A program made the translations under genes and the position numbers. Shown here piece by piece: positions 1-10,808 of a stretch of DNA of 54,155 nt. This stretch comes from Calocera cornea HHB12733. Lineage: Eukaryota > Basidiomycota > Dacrymycetes > Dacrymycetales > Dacrymycetaceae. Under the pieces are notes generated by a model. The model had not been told where the DNA came from. It ran no database searches and saw only the letters and a program-made list of their open reading frames with translations. The stretch covers positions 279,011 through 333,165 of the forward strand of contig KV423927.1 in the NCBI GenBank assembly GCA_001632435.1, in the 5' to 3' direction. How positions within the stretch are numbered: position 1 is the stretch's first letter; each line of letters starts with the position of its first letter.

Positions 1-275
1 GAATAGCTTAGACAACATCCTCTACACCCTCCGCACCTATTCCGATTCCTCCGGCTGGTCCTATTGTGGGTTGTGTGCCCTCACAGTCCCTCATCACCTA
101 TGTTAACCAAGAGATTTGGGAAGATTGGAACGTGGTGTGCTTGTTGGTCAACCCGGCGTGTACTCTGAAGGTGGCTCTTGAAACACTATGAACGTCATCC
201 ATTTCTCCCCTCATATTCCGGAGATCCTCTCTCCTTGGTCAGGATATCTTGGACCGGAAACGAGAGATACTTGGA

Positions 276-824
276 GAGTTATCCTCTAGAATGCCCTCGG
301 AAATTGCGGATTGGTCCCTGATGCCCTCCGCGTCAAAATTACTCTTCAATGCCCTTGGACCCCTAAGACCGTATGTGATGCGCGGGAGCTTGTCATTATT
401 TCACACCACAGATAGATAGTGATTCCAAGCTTTCTCTCTCAGATTATGTCTACCATGAAAATGTTACCTGCAATCAACAAAATTGACTACAAGGAGCATT
501 GGCAAGCCAGGAGCCTGGCGCAAGAACACCGCCCTCCCGGCCTCAAATTGCGGCAATGCAAGCATCCGCACCCGTTCTCTCTTGGCATTGCTCATACATG
601 CCTGAGTTTGAGGCAAGAAATCTGGAAAAAAAAAAGACTCCTCAACGGTGTGAAGCTATAGCTGTGATCTGTCTTAGTGGTGTTTCCATTATGAATATGT
701 GATAAAACCAGCAACAAGCTGGTGCATGCGGTGTTAGGGGTCCAAGGGCATGGAAGAGTAATTTCGACGCGGAGGGCATCAGGGACCAATCCGCAATTTC
801 GGAGGGCATTCTAGAGGATAACTC
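276..824. repeat. Inverted repeat, ~92-bp arms
   Basis: Positions 276-367 reappear as the reverse complement at 734-824 with only a few mismatches; both arms share the core TATCCTCTAGAATGCCCTC. Weaker similarity runs some 20-30 bp further inward. The 366-bp spacer has no clear open frame. This could be a MITE-like element, two opposed copies of a dispersed repeat, or an inverted fragment of a lost gene. The arms are too diverged at their outer ends to define a target-site duplication by eye. Confidence 0.75.
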
Positions 825-904
825 GATACTCGGAAGAGACGGTGGTTATTATGCGTTCTTTGGAACTGGATGGTATGGATGGGATTCTCATGCGAATCTT
901 GAGA

Positions 905-955
905 GACTCAAGACCGATGCTGACTCAAGACCGATGCTGACTCAAGACCGATGCG
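905..955. repeat. 17-bp tandem repeat, three copies
   Basis: The unit GACTCAAGACCGATGCT occurs three times head to tail; the last copy ends GCG instead of GCT. It lies just outside the right arm of the inverted repeat and outside any gene. Confidence 0.85.
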
Positions 956-1217
956 GTACTATCTAGGATCTCACCAGCGTCACAAATCCTCCAGTGAGGC
1001 AGCACCACAGTAAGAGTGTGCGTCGAAGTAATGTTGTGAGCGATGGTGATGGCCCCGCATGGCACCTACGCATCAGCACGGAGAGGGTGCAGCCGATATA
1101 CAACATGGCGAATGTACTCCCTGCTGAAGTATTGCCTGCAGCTACCGTAGAGAACTCCACACATATCGATCCCATCAATTGAGCGGGGCCCAGGCAATTG
1201 ACTGGCCTGGGATCATC

Positions 1218-3072
1218 CTATACAGCTCTCCGCATCTGCTCAACATACTCCAGGTCACTCTGAGCCATGCCAAATTCGTAAGTCTCTAGAAGCGGAATGG
1301 CACCACGAAGCTCGTGCTTGATAGTGTCTCCGTGCTCCTTGCTCCTTAGAACGAAGTCGGCTTCGAATTTGTTGGGGCAGAGCACGATCCCCTCGGCATA
1401 ATCCAGAGTATCGACCTCGATGGGATTGCCGGCGGAAGGGTCGACTTTCTTCTTGATATCGAATGCCCACAGCAGTCGGGATATGACAATAGCCTGTTAT
1501 TGATAGTGAGTCATAGTGCGGAGACGCTTCCACATATCACGTACCACGCTGTTCTTTGCCAAGTACATTCCCGGACATACACGACGGCCAACTCCGAAAG
1601 GCCAAGTGTCGGCATGCTCCACCGAGGGATCTAGCCAACGTTCCGGGAAGAATCTCTCTGGATCGGGGAAATTTTGGGGATCATGTCCCAGCGCCCCTTC
1701 GAAGGATATGTCAGACTTGCGGGCCAGGTGACGGAAGCTCGCGAATACGCACATGTGTTCACCATGATGGTTGCCCCTGCAGGAACAAGATATCCCCCAT
1801 ACATCTGATCCTCTGACGCGGCGTGAGGGAACCCGAGCGGATTTGTTGGACGAAGCCGTTCGGACTGAGCTCCTCGTTCATAGTGCTTCGCGTATGGATG
1901 GAAGCCACTAACCTCTTTGATGATAGCTCCAATGTATGGCAAGTGTTCCATATCAGCAACCGTTGGGAGACGATCACGGCCGATGACGGAGTCGAGCTCA
2001 GCGTGCGCATTCTTGAGAACTTCGTCCTGACCGACCAGCAGGAGGAGGACGGAGAGGATAGCACACGCAGTCTAGTAGAGGGCTCAATGGCAGGCGCCTA
2101 ACATCATGCGAAGATGGACTCACGGTGTCAGCGCCTGCCTGCAGGATAAGCAGGGGCAAGGTGTGCATCATATTGTCGCTCAAGCCGAACTCTTCCGGAT
2201 TGTCGAGAATTTGTTCCATAAAGGAGTTCGTACTAGTATCCGACTTTCGGCGTGCGAAGACTCCTTCCATCAGCTCTGACGTCAGCCGCTTTTCTTGAGC
2301 ATTCATACGATCCGTTCGCTTCCGCCAGTTAACCATCCAACCCGGTAAGATGCGCAAAAGAGGAACGAAATCCAGTAGTGCTGAGACGTCTGCGAGCAGT
2401 TCATTGATCATGTCCACGGCTTCGTAGAAGAGCGAAGGAAGAGGGCTGTCGATTTTTGGGGCCCGTACTCCATAGGAGAGGGAGAACATGAGAGAGATCG
2501 TCAAGCGTTTGACGCCTGTGAAGAAGGAGTCTGGCCCCACCATGATTTCGTACAGAAGCTGGCAGGATTCGGCTTCCTGGATGGGCACGTATTTTTGGGC
2601 TGTAGTTTGGTTGAGGAAGGTTGCGAATACGCGTCGAAGCTGATTGACCTTGTGCGGCACGCTTGAGAAGATCAAGTGGTCGTGATCGTACAGATATTGA
2701 TCGAAAAGCCACATCGTTGGGCGATCTTGAGTCACGCGGCTTCCTTTCTCCATGACCGCCTGCACGGCAGTAGGGCTGTTAAGGACGACCGTCGTCTTAT
2801 GGCCAAACTTGATGGAATAGATTTCACCATACTCGCGTGCCCATTCCACAAGTCTACGACCAGTCAGTCACTGGACACTGGGTAGAGAAGCTGGCTTACT
2901 TGTGAAAGGCCCTCTTTGGCGGAATCTCCAGAATATTCCCCACAAGAAATGATGTGGGAGGTCCAGGTGGCAGCCCCTTCTCTCGTCTTCCGTACGTAGA
3001 GATGTTGTAGACCAGCCACGCTCCGACACTTGCAGCGAGGAGGTCCAACATGAGGACGAACGTCGAGTGCAT
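1218..3072 (-). CDS. Cytochrome P450 monooxygenase, copy 1
   Basis: Heme-thiolate monooxygenase, probably ER-anchored. Six exons: 3072-2900, 2853-2124, 2071-1913, 1864-1753, 1696-1545, 1493-1218 (1602 nt, 533 aa). Visible marks: N-terminal hydrophobic anchor (residues ~5-23), proline hinge PPGPP (35-39), I-helix AGADTT (~297-302), K-helix ExxR as ESER (354-357, created across intron 3), and heme loop FGVGRRVCPG with Cys432 as the thiolate ligand. Length is normal for a microsomal fungal P450. Its closest visible relative is the gene at 38094-39943, with exons of identical length. The sequence type resembles fungal P450s usually annotated as O-methylsterigmatocystin-oxidoreductase-like; the substrate cannot be read from sequence. 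All introns are 46-56 bp with GT-AG ends. Confidence 0.95.
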
Positions 3073-4596
3073 TGTGACGTGGTCAAACGCGGACCGGGAA
3101 TGCTCTTCCCTGGAGCTTTATACTGTTCAACCTTTCCCTCCTTAATCCCAGGAGGCCCCATCTATGCCCGACTGAATCGAGGGAAACATGCGAGTTTGGC
3201 GAGGAGGCTCCGTCTCTGCATTCAGTTCTGCCCGCGCTTGCCGTCGAGCATCACGATCGCCTTGAAGCAAGCAGTGCCAACATGATCGAATGAAGGTCGA
3301 AGTCCGTGATCTGGCTAAGCCGGGCACAGAGAAAGAGATGACCAACACCGATGAGTTAGGATGTCGGAAGGGAGACAGCTCGCGTTGGTCTTCATAATCA
3401 AGCCATCCGATGGATGTATTGACTTAAACGATAGATAGTAAGATCATAAGTCCCGGCTCTCAGCTATGTCATCAAAGCATTCGGAGATAAGCAGATGACG
3501 GGCTCCGAGGATATTAGAAGATGGCGGCTCCTAATCAAGGGGTGTTGAGTTAACCGCGGTAGGGTGACAAAAGCCCATCCTTCGGCAAGAAAAGTTTGAA
3601 TGGCGGAAGAAAGCCCAGCCCCGTCTTCTTCCGCGAATATATTTTTGTTGCTAATTCCCACCAGTACTATAGTCAGCATGCTATGCCTCAACACGCGTCA
3701 CCCTCGATGCTGGTGCTTCGTCCCATCTGCGGACCCATGAGTCGAAGATTATTGTTCCTGTGTGTATGTATAGCTGGATGAGGTAAGCGATAACAGTATT
3801 TTGCTCATGGCTTCCACCAGAGCCACCTCCGCAGGGTCCCACTGTAAAGCGGAGAGGATTTCCGTTGATTGTTCACTTCCTGGGCGACATTGGGCGGCTC
3901 GTGGTGCAGATTGATGCTTACAGGGCGACGAGGGTTTCTCATCCAAAGATAAGTTGCTCTGATATCGGTTATCCTATTCTGCTAGGGTTTCCCGAGACCA
4001 TAGAGTTCTGGCGTCCAATTCACCGTACATCGGTCCGATGCCATCCCGACGTTGAACGAGTAAGGGAGGTACAGTACCGACGGGGAGAGACCGGGGCCTT
4101 CGGTACCGGTAACCGTGGTATTTTCAGATTCGTCTCGTCATTCTTCGCTGTGATCTGCTCGGGTGAACGTTACAGTACATATGTATGTATGGATTTGCGG
4201 CTGACAAAGGTGAAGTTGGGCGTAATTCTTGCAAACAGCGTGAGAGCCAGAAAGAGGGGATGTGGAGGAAGGGAAGGACTGGGGAGATCCTAAGCAAGAA
4301 TGAACTGAACAGTAGACATTTGAAGATGCATAGCACATATGAGGAATTGAACGCCGGGGTGGGGTTGATGAAGCACATGAACACGAATAGAATGAGGGGA
4401 AAGGCCGGTTGTTCCTCAGAAACCGAACACGGAACTGATCCCGGAGGTGCGATAGGCAGCACAAAGCATGCCCAGTCGAGTTCAGAGATAGCCACAAGGT
4501 GCACGGCAAGGCAGCGTCCAGGCACGGCGTGGCACGCGTTCGCTTGGTCAGAGGTACGGTGTAGGTGGCCCGGCACCGCACCAGGGACGGTGGGGG
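3073..4596. other. Spacer upstream of P450 copy 1; part of duplicated block
   Basis: 1.5 kb between the P450 start and the stop of the minus-strand scaffold gene. No gene seen. Read on the minus strand it aligns, patch by patch and in order, with 36871-38093. Examples are the motif TTTCTGAGGAACA, a segment reading GGTCGGGATGG and CTATTGTCTCGGG in the other copy, and the patch CCTCGGAGC near 3510. It therefore holds the 3' untranslated/downstream region of the scaffold gene and the P450 promoter. Confidence 0.7.
4090..4460 (-). repeat. Dispersed 3'-flank repeat, copy A
   Basis: Reverse complement of this stretch is shared with 34045-34340 (copy B) and 36960-37250 (copy C), both on the plus strand. 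Shared words include GTGTTCATGTG, CATATGTG, TTTCTGGCT, CACCCGAGCAG and ACAGCGAAG. It lies immediately 3' of the scaffold gene, so it is probably its 3' UTR and downstream sequence rather than a transposon. Confidence 0.75.
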
Positions 4597-7019
4597 TCAG
4601 CCGAGGCGCACCCAGCCGTCGTCGGCACCCCTCGCGCGCTGGTCCGCAAAGACCTCGCCCTCATCGCCGTCCCCGCCATACGGTGCCAGCCCCCGCTGCG
4701 GGTTGACGGGGCTGCTGTCCTCGCCCTCCTCCTCCTCCGCCATGAGCGGCTCCTCGCCCACGCCCCGGCGGCCCCACCCCTCGCCCTCGGTAGGGATGTA
4801 CCCCCTGCTGACGCTCCCGCGCTTGAGCCGCTGCAGCTCGAGCGACATTGCGTTGCCCACGCTGGCGAGTTTCTCCCCGCTCGGGTGGCGCCCGTGCGCG
4901 TGCGCCTGCTGCGCCGCCAGGGAGAGCTTCTCGACGCCGAGGTCGAGGGACTGCTTGGTCTGGCTGAGCAGGTGGGAGAGGGAGGGCAGCGCCGGCGGCT
5001 GGTACGGCGGGGGCGGGGGCAGGGAGAGGGACGAGTGCCTAGACAGCCCACCCGTGTTGGCCGCGCGGCGCGGCTTGGCTGCCGGCGGGAGGACCTGCAT
5101 GCTGTCGGGCCTCCTGCGCGGGGGAGGGGGGAGGACGTCCCTCCTCCTCTGCGCGTCCTCCTCCGACGGGAGGTCCCTGAGCGTGCCGAACGACTGCGAG
5201 CGCGCCTTTGCGAGCGCGGCGCGAATCTCGGCCTCGTCCATGCTCTCCTCGCCCGTGTCGTCCCCGCCGCCGCCGCCGGCGTCGCTCGCCCGGCTCCCGT
5301 CGTCCGTCGTCGTGTCCACCTGCTCCTTCTCCATCCCCTCCCCGTCGCCCGTGAGCACCGTCCTGGGCCTCGCGTGCTGGCCCGGGGCCGGGTGAGCCCC
5401 GCTGCCTGGAGACGCGCTTCCGGAACTCGCGGACCCGGCCTGGCCCTGCGCCTGGGCGAACATTGCGAGCGGGTTGGAGCTGCGAATGACTTGCACGTGC
5501 TTCTTCCGGCCCGGGTCGGCAGCCTCGACCGCCCGCCGCTGCCGAGCGGCGGCAAGCGACTCTTTGATCAGCGGGGAGAGCGGCGTCGCGGAGCTCGTGA
5601 TGAAGCCCACCGGCTTAGGCGGTTTCGGCGGGGCGGCCTTGGGCGTTCCTGATCCCGTCCCGGCTACTCCCGCTGCAGGAGCGGGCGAAACCGCCGCGCC
5701 GAGGGGCACAGCAGGAGCCGCAGAGGCCATCTTCCGGGGTGTGATGGTCCGCTCGGTGCCGGCGACGCTCGCGGCGCGCGCGTGCATCCGCCCCGCGGGC
5801 GAGCCCGGCATGCTCGGCTGCCGCGGCGGGAGCGGGGGTTTGGGCGTGCTGTGGCTGGTGGTGCTGGTGCTGGTGCTGGTGTTGGTACTGGAGGTGTGGG
5901 CGGGGCTGGCGGTGATTGACGGGCGTCGGGGGAGGGGCGGGGGCGGGCTGACCTGGCTCGGCTGCTGGAGGGGCGTGGCGGCCGGGGGCCGGAAGGGGTT
6001 GTGCAGCGCCGAAGGCGAGGCCGGTGCGGCGGAGTCCGCGCTCGGCGTGCTCGCTGTGGTGCCCATGGACAGGGAGGGCGCGGCTGTGGAGGCGGAGGTG
6101 TGGCTCGGCTTGCGGAACGGGTTGGGGGAGTCGCCCAGGCTCCTTCTGGGCACAGGTGGGACGTCCGCTGCTCCTGCGCTGACGGCGGAGGGGAGCGCGG
6201 GGCGGGGCGCGTCGCCCATGCTCTTGCGGCCCCAGCTGGGCTTGCGCTGCGGCGGTGGGAGGATGGGCTTCTCGGGGCTTGGTGCGCGTCCGGCGAGCTT
6301 GGTAGGCGAGTGTGGGCGCTTGCTGGGTGAGTGCGCGCGTGGTGCGATGGGCGAGGAGAGGGGGGAGGAGGCCGGGAGGGATTTGGCGAGGAGCGGGGGC
6401 GGGTGGGGAGGGCGGTGGGTGCCGGTGGGGATCGAGTGCGCGCGCGAGGGCGGGGTCGTGCTGCTCGACGAGGCTGTTGGGGGCAGCGGCGCGGGCGGGG
6501 AGGGGGGCTTGACGCTCGCGTGCTTTGGGGGCGGCCGGGTGGACTTTGCGATTATCGGCGGCGGCGCTGAACGTGTGATCAGTGCGCTGTATGCTTAGGA
6601 TGTAGATGGGCAGGGGGGAGACGCACTCTGGGCAAAGATGAGCTTGCGGTCGACCTCCCTGCCGCGCTGGGCGTGGGACACTAGGCGGAGGACGGCGAAG
6701 AGCTGGCTCGGGCTGAGGGTGTCGTCGAGTGTCGGGGTGGGGTAGAATATGGCGAGTATCTACCGATGCACACACACACTCATCAGCACAGAATATGCAG
6801 CGACGAGAGCAAGAAGAGAGCGGGACGCACGTCCTCGACCACGTCGTCCTCGACGGCGTACGTGCCTGCGAGGTACCTGCGCACGCTCATGCAGTTGACC
6901 TCCTTGACGCCGCCCCAGTCTGCGGGGCGGACGGAGGCGACTGCGGCGAGGGCGCGGGTGTAGTGCTGGTGCTCGTCGTCGGAGAGGGCGGAGGGGTGCA
7001 GCTCGAGCGGGCGGGACAT
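4597..7019 (-). CDS. Proline-rich EH-like / NPF-motif scaffold protein
   Basis: Three exons: 7019-6831, 6759-6627, 6566-4597 (763 aa). Residues ~10-110 look like a divergent EH/EF-hand-type module, ending LSPSQLFAVLRLVSHAQ. The next ~450 residues are Pro/Ser/Ala-rich with many PxxP stretches and two NPF tripeptides (SPNPF, HNPF), the known ligands of EH domains. The C-terminal ~90 residues are more ordered (LSHLLSQTKQSLDLG, MSLELQRL, SVSRGYIPTEGE). NPF plus EH-like features suggest an endocytic or membrane-traffic adaptor in the cytoplasm; that role is inference, and the EH assignment is moderate. Exons are extremely GC-rich. A dead partial copy of the C-terminal region lies at 36376-36870. 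Confidence 0.85.
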
Positions 7020-8134
7020 TGTGTGCTGCTCCGGGGTGGGGGTGGGCGGCGCGGGGAGGGAGACGGGGACGATGGGGCGGCGGGAGTGACAAGCAACCTG
7101 CGTGGATGGCCACGTGATCGATGGCTGGATGGATGATCAACCACTGGAATACTGATGTGTGACCGTCGATGGGGTTGGGCACGGTCCACGGTCGACCGCC
7201 GAGCGGGCGCGGTAGGGGCCCTGCTCGTCAGTCACGTTCACCCTGGTACAGCAGCCCTCCTTGAGCGTGCAGCAACCGCGATGGACAGATCACGGCGAAG
7301 AGAGAGGGAGAGGGATGGAGAAGGAGAAGGAGAAGGAGAAGGAGAAGGGTTGTGGACGGTGTAGTCAGGCGGGCTGAGCGAGCAGGGGACGGGACGGTCC
7401 AATGATACTGCTCCCGAACGCTCGAGGGAACGCTCGAGGGAAGCCTCGCCCTGGCCTGCCAAGCGCCCTTCCGTGAAATGACTCGGGTACAGTACGCCGG
7501 TCCCGTCCCCCTCTCGCCAACAAACCCTCCCGGGGCTAACAAGCCTGCACTAGTAGTACTGTAAGACACCGCGCCCACGGCAACGCGGGCAAGGCGGGCA
7601 TGACGTCGTGTGCGGGCGGGGATCGCGTGCCGCCCATGAATGATGCGCGCGTCGTAAGCCGGCGCCCGTCCCCTTGTTCCCCCTTCCCGCTTCTCCCTCC
7701 GGGTCCGGCGGTCCACTATGCACTAGTACTGTAGCCCGCACGGCCGTGTTATCGACAGATTGGGACAGGCCGTGTCCTTATCAGTCAATGCGTGTGCACT
7801 GCATGGCGCGCGATTTCGTAGGAGCTCAACAACAACAACAACAACAATCATCATTATCATCAACATCAACACGCGTTGCTTGCGCGTGACGATGAGAAGG
7901 CCGATCCCGCCGGGTCAGTCTTCCTCCGTCTTCTATCACGGCGCGGCCATGTTTCGCAATTTCATATCATGTTGCGAGTCTCTCAACTTCGACGCGCACT
8001 CTCCGTGCACTCTCTCATATACCATAATCGATTCACACAACCTACCATACCTACACACTACAGACGAGCGGGGAAAACGTTACCTCGGACGGGCGCGCCA
8101 CGGCCCCACCGAGTCCGGGTCCGGCACCGGCAGC
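7020..8134. other. Intergenic: promoter of the scaffold gene, microsatellites
   Basis: No gene seen in 1.1 kb. It holds a (GGAGAA)n tract near 7316-7349, a duplicated AACGCTCGAGGG unit near 7417-7441 and a (CAA)n tract near 7828-7847 followed by (ATC)-rich sequence. It must contain the scaffold-gene promoter at its left end and the 3' region of the RRM gene at its right end. Confidence 0.6.
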
Positions 8135-10464
8135 TCAGACAGGAGGCATGACCTGCCCGCCCTTGGCCGCGGTGGGGGAGAACGTGTGCCAGCGGTCGTT
8201 GAACCTGACGTCTGCACATCCATCAGCCGCCACTCAGGCACCATGAACAAACACACCACGCACCAAGCGGCCTCCCGCCGTACATGTACTGCGAGAACTT
8301 TGCGATCGCCGTCTCGGCCTCCCCGACATCGGCGAACTGCACCACCCCCGCGCCCTTGCTCCGCGTGCCTTCGTACAGGATCTCGGCCTGCTCAACCTGC
8401 CCCGTCGTCTCGAACAGCTCCACCAGGTCTTCGTTCGCCGTGCTCCACGGCAGCTGCGGGCTTGTCAGTCTAGGTACTAGCCGCTCAGTGAACACACTTG
8501 CGTTGCGGACCATGATCTGCTGGCTGGGCGCCCCGCCCTGGTCGCCAAAGCCGCCCGCAGGGCCGCCGAATCCGGCCTGCGGCCCATAGCCGCCCGCAAA
8601 CCCGTTGCCCATGCCTACGGCAGCGGGAGGCACACCCTGGTCGGGTCCGGAGTAGTCGGCATACAGGTTCTGGTCGAACTGCCTTCCCCCTCCCCCACCG
8701 CCAGGTCCTCCGAAACCACCGCGTCCGCCAAAGCCGCCACGGAACCCGCCGCCGCCGAAGCCGCCCCTCATACCACCACCAAAGCCGCCACGGCCACCAC
8801 GGAATCCGCCGCCGCCGCCGAAGCCGCCACGCGAGCCGGCGAGAGCGGCGAAGCGATCCTCACGGACCTCGAGCTGACGACCATACCAATCAAAGCCGTT
8901 GAACATGCCTAGGTCATGATTAGCACCACGCGAATGATTCAGCGGATAAGGCTTACCGATAGCAGCGGCAGCGTCCTTGGGCGTCTCGAAGATGACCACT
9001 CCGCTTCCCTTAGGGCGGCCATCTGCACCAATGTTGATGTCGGCACGGATGATGTTGCCGGCCTGGCGGAACAGGTCCTTGAGATCCTGCCATCCAGCTT
9101 GGTAGGGGAGCTGAGCAGGACACGGTTACTAGAGAGCTGAGGCCAAGAGCTGAAATACGTACGTTTCCAACGTAGAGCTGGTTGCCGGATTGCCCGCCAG
9201 CAGGGGCACCATGTCCACCAGCGCCGAGCCCACCGCTCCAGGAGGGCCTGGGCGGAGGAGCAGTCGCGTTCATGCCCATGCCGGCCATAGCCATGCCGAC
9301 CTTGCCGGGAACGGGCGCGGCGCCGAAACGAGCGGCTTCCTCGCGGTCCTGCAACACTGTCAGCGCTACGGCGAGGTGATATCTGTCGCGGCCGTACCTC
9401 GCGGATGAAGATCGGCCTGCCAAGGAGCGGCTGGTCACCGAGATCACGGATGGCCCTCTGGGCATCGTCCACGTTTCCATACTCAACGATACTAACGATG
9501 TCACTCAGTCAAAATCAATGGCTGGACAGAAGTAACGCTCACCCGCATCCCTTTGACACGCCAGTGGGAGTAACCAGCACCTCGGCAAACAGGACCTCCC
9601 CAGCTATTCCAAATCCCACGTCAACATCTCGTCCACACAACTCAGATACCCAAACCAAAGTCGGCTCCTCCCCAACCCCGCACCAGAACCGAACCCTCGT
9701 TGGCGGACGAAGTATGAAAGGAAAGGTTTGCGAGGCGTCCCTCAAGCATCTCAGGACGAATGTTCCGCAGCACCTCTGCATCTCTGCCTCGCGCCTCGTT
9801 AGCCAGCCTTTAGCCTCAGCCTCGACGCGGCCACTCCCCGTCCCCGGGACAAATAACCAAAACCACAACCGCAGCTACGCTTAATGACCATAGCGACCTG
9901 CGACCCACCTCCCCTCATGAACTCGAGCAAGTCCCGATACGTGCAGTCGTAGCTCAGGTTGCCGACGTAAACCCTGTTCTCCCTTTTCGAGATCTGGCTG
10001 AAGGCGACGGCCTCTTCGTGCGGTGCGTTGAGCGGTCCACCGAGGGACTTGGTCGGCGCACGGCGACCAGGCGAGCGCGAGCGGCTCCTGCGAGAGTGAG
10101 AGCTGGTCGAGCGACGACGACGACGACGGTCGCGAGAACGAGAGCGGGAGCGGTCACGCGGCGGCGGCGACCCACTGCGGTCCCTCGAGCGGGACCGGCG
10201 ACGACGACGCTCGGGCTCCCAGTGGTCAGAGCGGCGGCGAGACCTGCCATTGCCAGCTTCAGCACGTCCCGTATCAGCCATAGTTCGTCCTGAAAAGGTG
10301 CATATATGCTCACTATCCCTGTCCCGCCGGTCGCGGGACCTGCTCCTGCTCCTCGACCTCTCCTTTTCCTTCTCGCCGCTCCTCTCACGGCCGCCGCGCC
10401 CGTTCTCCTCCTTCTTCTCAACAGGCGAGATCGCCACATCGTCCATCTTCGTCTCCGCGTCCAT
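8135..10464 (-). CDS. SR-rich three-RRM mRNA-binding protein (Gbp2/Hrb1-like)
   Basis: Eight exons: 10464-9909, 9603-9543, 9491-9398, 9348-9163, 9110-8957, 8908-8502, 8453-8264, 8211-8135 (574 aa). N-terminal ~160 residues are RS/RD-rich. RRM1 (~165-240) has RNP2 VYVGNL and RNP1 KGCGIVEY; RRM2 (~293-365) has LYVGNL and KGSGVVIF. A Gly/Phe-rich (FGG) linker follows, then RRM3 (~480-555) with IMVRNL and KGAGVVQF. This order matches yeast Gbp2/Hrb1, SR-like proteins that accompany mRNA export and surveillance, so a nuclear-shuttling mRNP role is likely. Intron 1 is unusually long (305 bp). Intron 6 (8454-8501) is a GC-AG intron with donor GCAAGT. An in-frame upstream ATG at 10620 is possible, but 10464 has the better context. 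Confidence 0.92.
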
Positions 10465-10808
10465 TGTGTGCTTGCTTGCTGTCCGCGCGTGAGCTGGCTT
10501 CGTAAGTAGCTGTAGGAAGCAAGGTGGCCCCGACTGCGGGTGTGCACTTGTTGCACTCGAGGGCTTCGCGGTCAAAGTCTCCCGGAGGCTTTTCGCTGGC
10601 CGTGACTGGCTCCCCCGCAAGACGCACGGACCGTCGGCAGGGCGGAAGCAGTTCCCTTCGGTCGCCCGATGCAGTAACCCTGCTAACCCTGGTCCAGGGT
10701 CGCCCTACCAGCGCTGGAATGCTTGTTCCGTGCGGCGCATAGTCTTTGTAGCTCTGGCCCGACCGCCTCCTGTCCGCAACTCACTGTTTGCCACTGACGA
10801 CGACTAGG
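10465..10808. promoter_or_regulatory. Divergent promoter, RRM gene / prenyltransferase alpha
   Basis: 344 bp between two divergent starts (10464 minus, 10809 plus). No TATA box is evident. The tract is GC-rich, as expected for housekeeping genes. Confidence 0.5.

Larger units (their letters stand above)
1..1217. other. Non-coding left flank with repeats
   Basis: I see no gene in this 1.2 kb. Short open frames show no recognisable domain or intron/exon logic. It holds an inverted repeat (276-367 / 734-824) and a 17-bp tandem repeat (905-955), both listed separately, and ends at the stop codon of the minus-strand P450. It may contain debris of a transposon or of an older gene, but nothing identifies which. 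Confidence 0.6.

Noticed and set aside
4565..6598. Long plus-strand open frames (up to 374 codons) opposite the scaffold gene
   Set aside because: They are antisense shadows of very GC-rich coding sequence, low in complexity and with no domain. The minus-strand model has correct splice sites, and its end is conserved in the dead copy.
7316..7870. Microsatellites near 7.3 and 7.8 kb as a CRISPR-like or regulatory array
   Set aside because: Simple 3- and 6-bp repeats only; a nuclear fungal locus has no CRISPR arrays.
10306..10556. Other open frames overlapping the RS region on both strands
   Set aside because: Arg/Ser codon repeats keep several frames open. Only the frame feeding into the first RRM is coherent.
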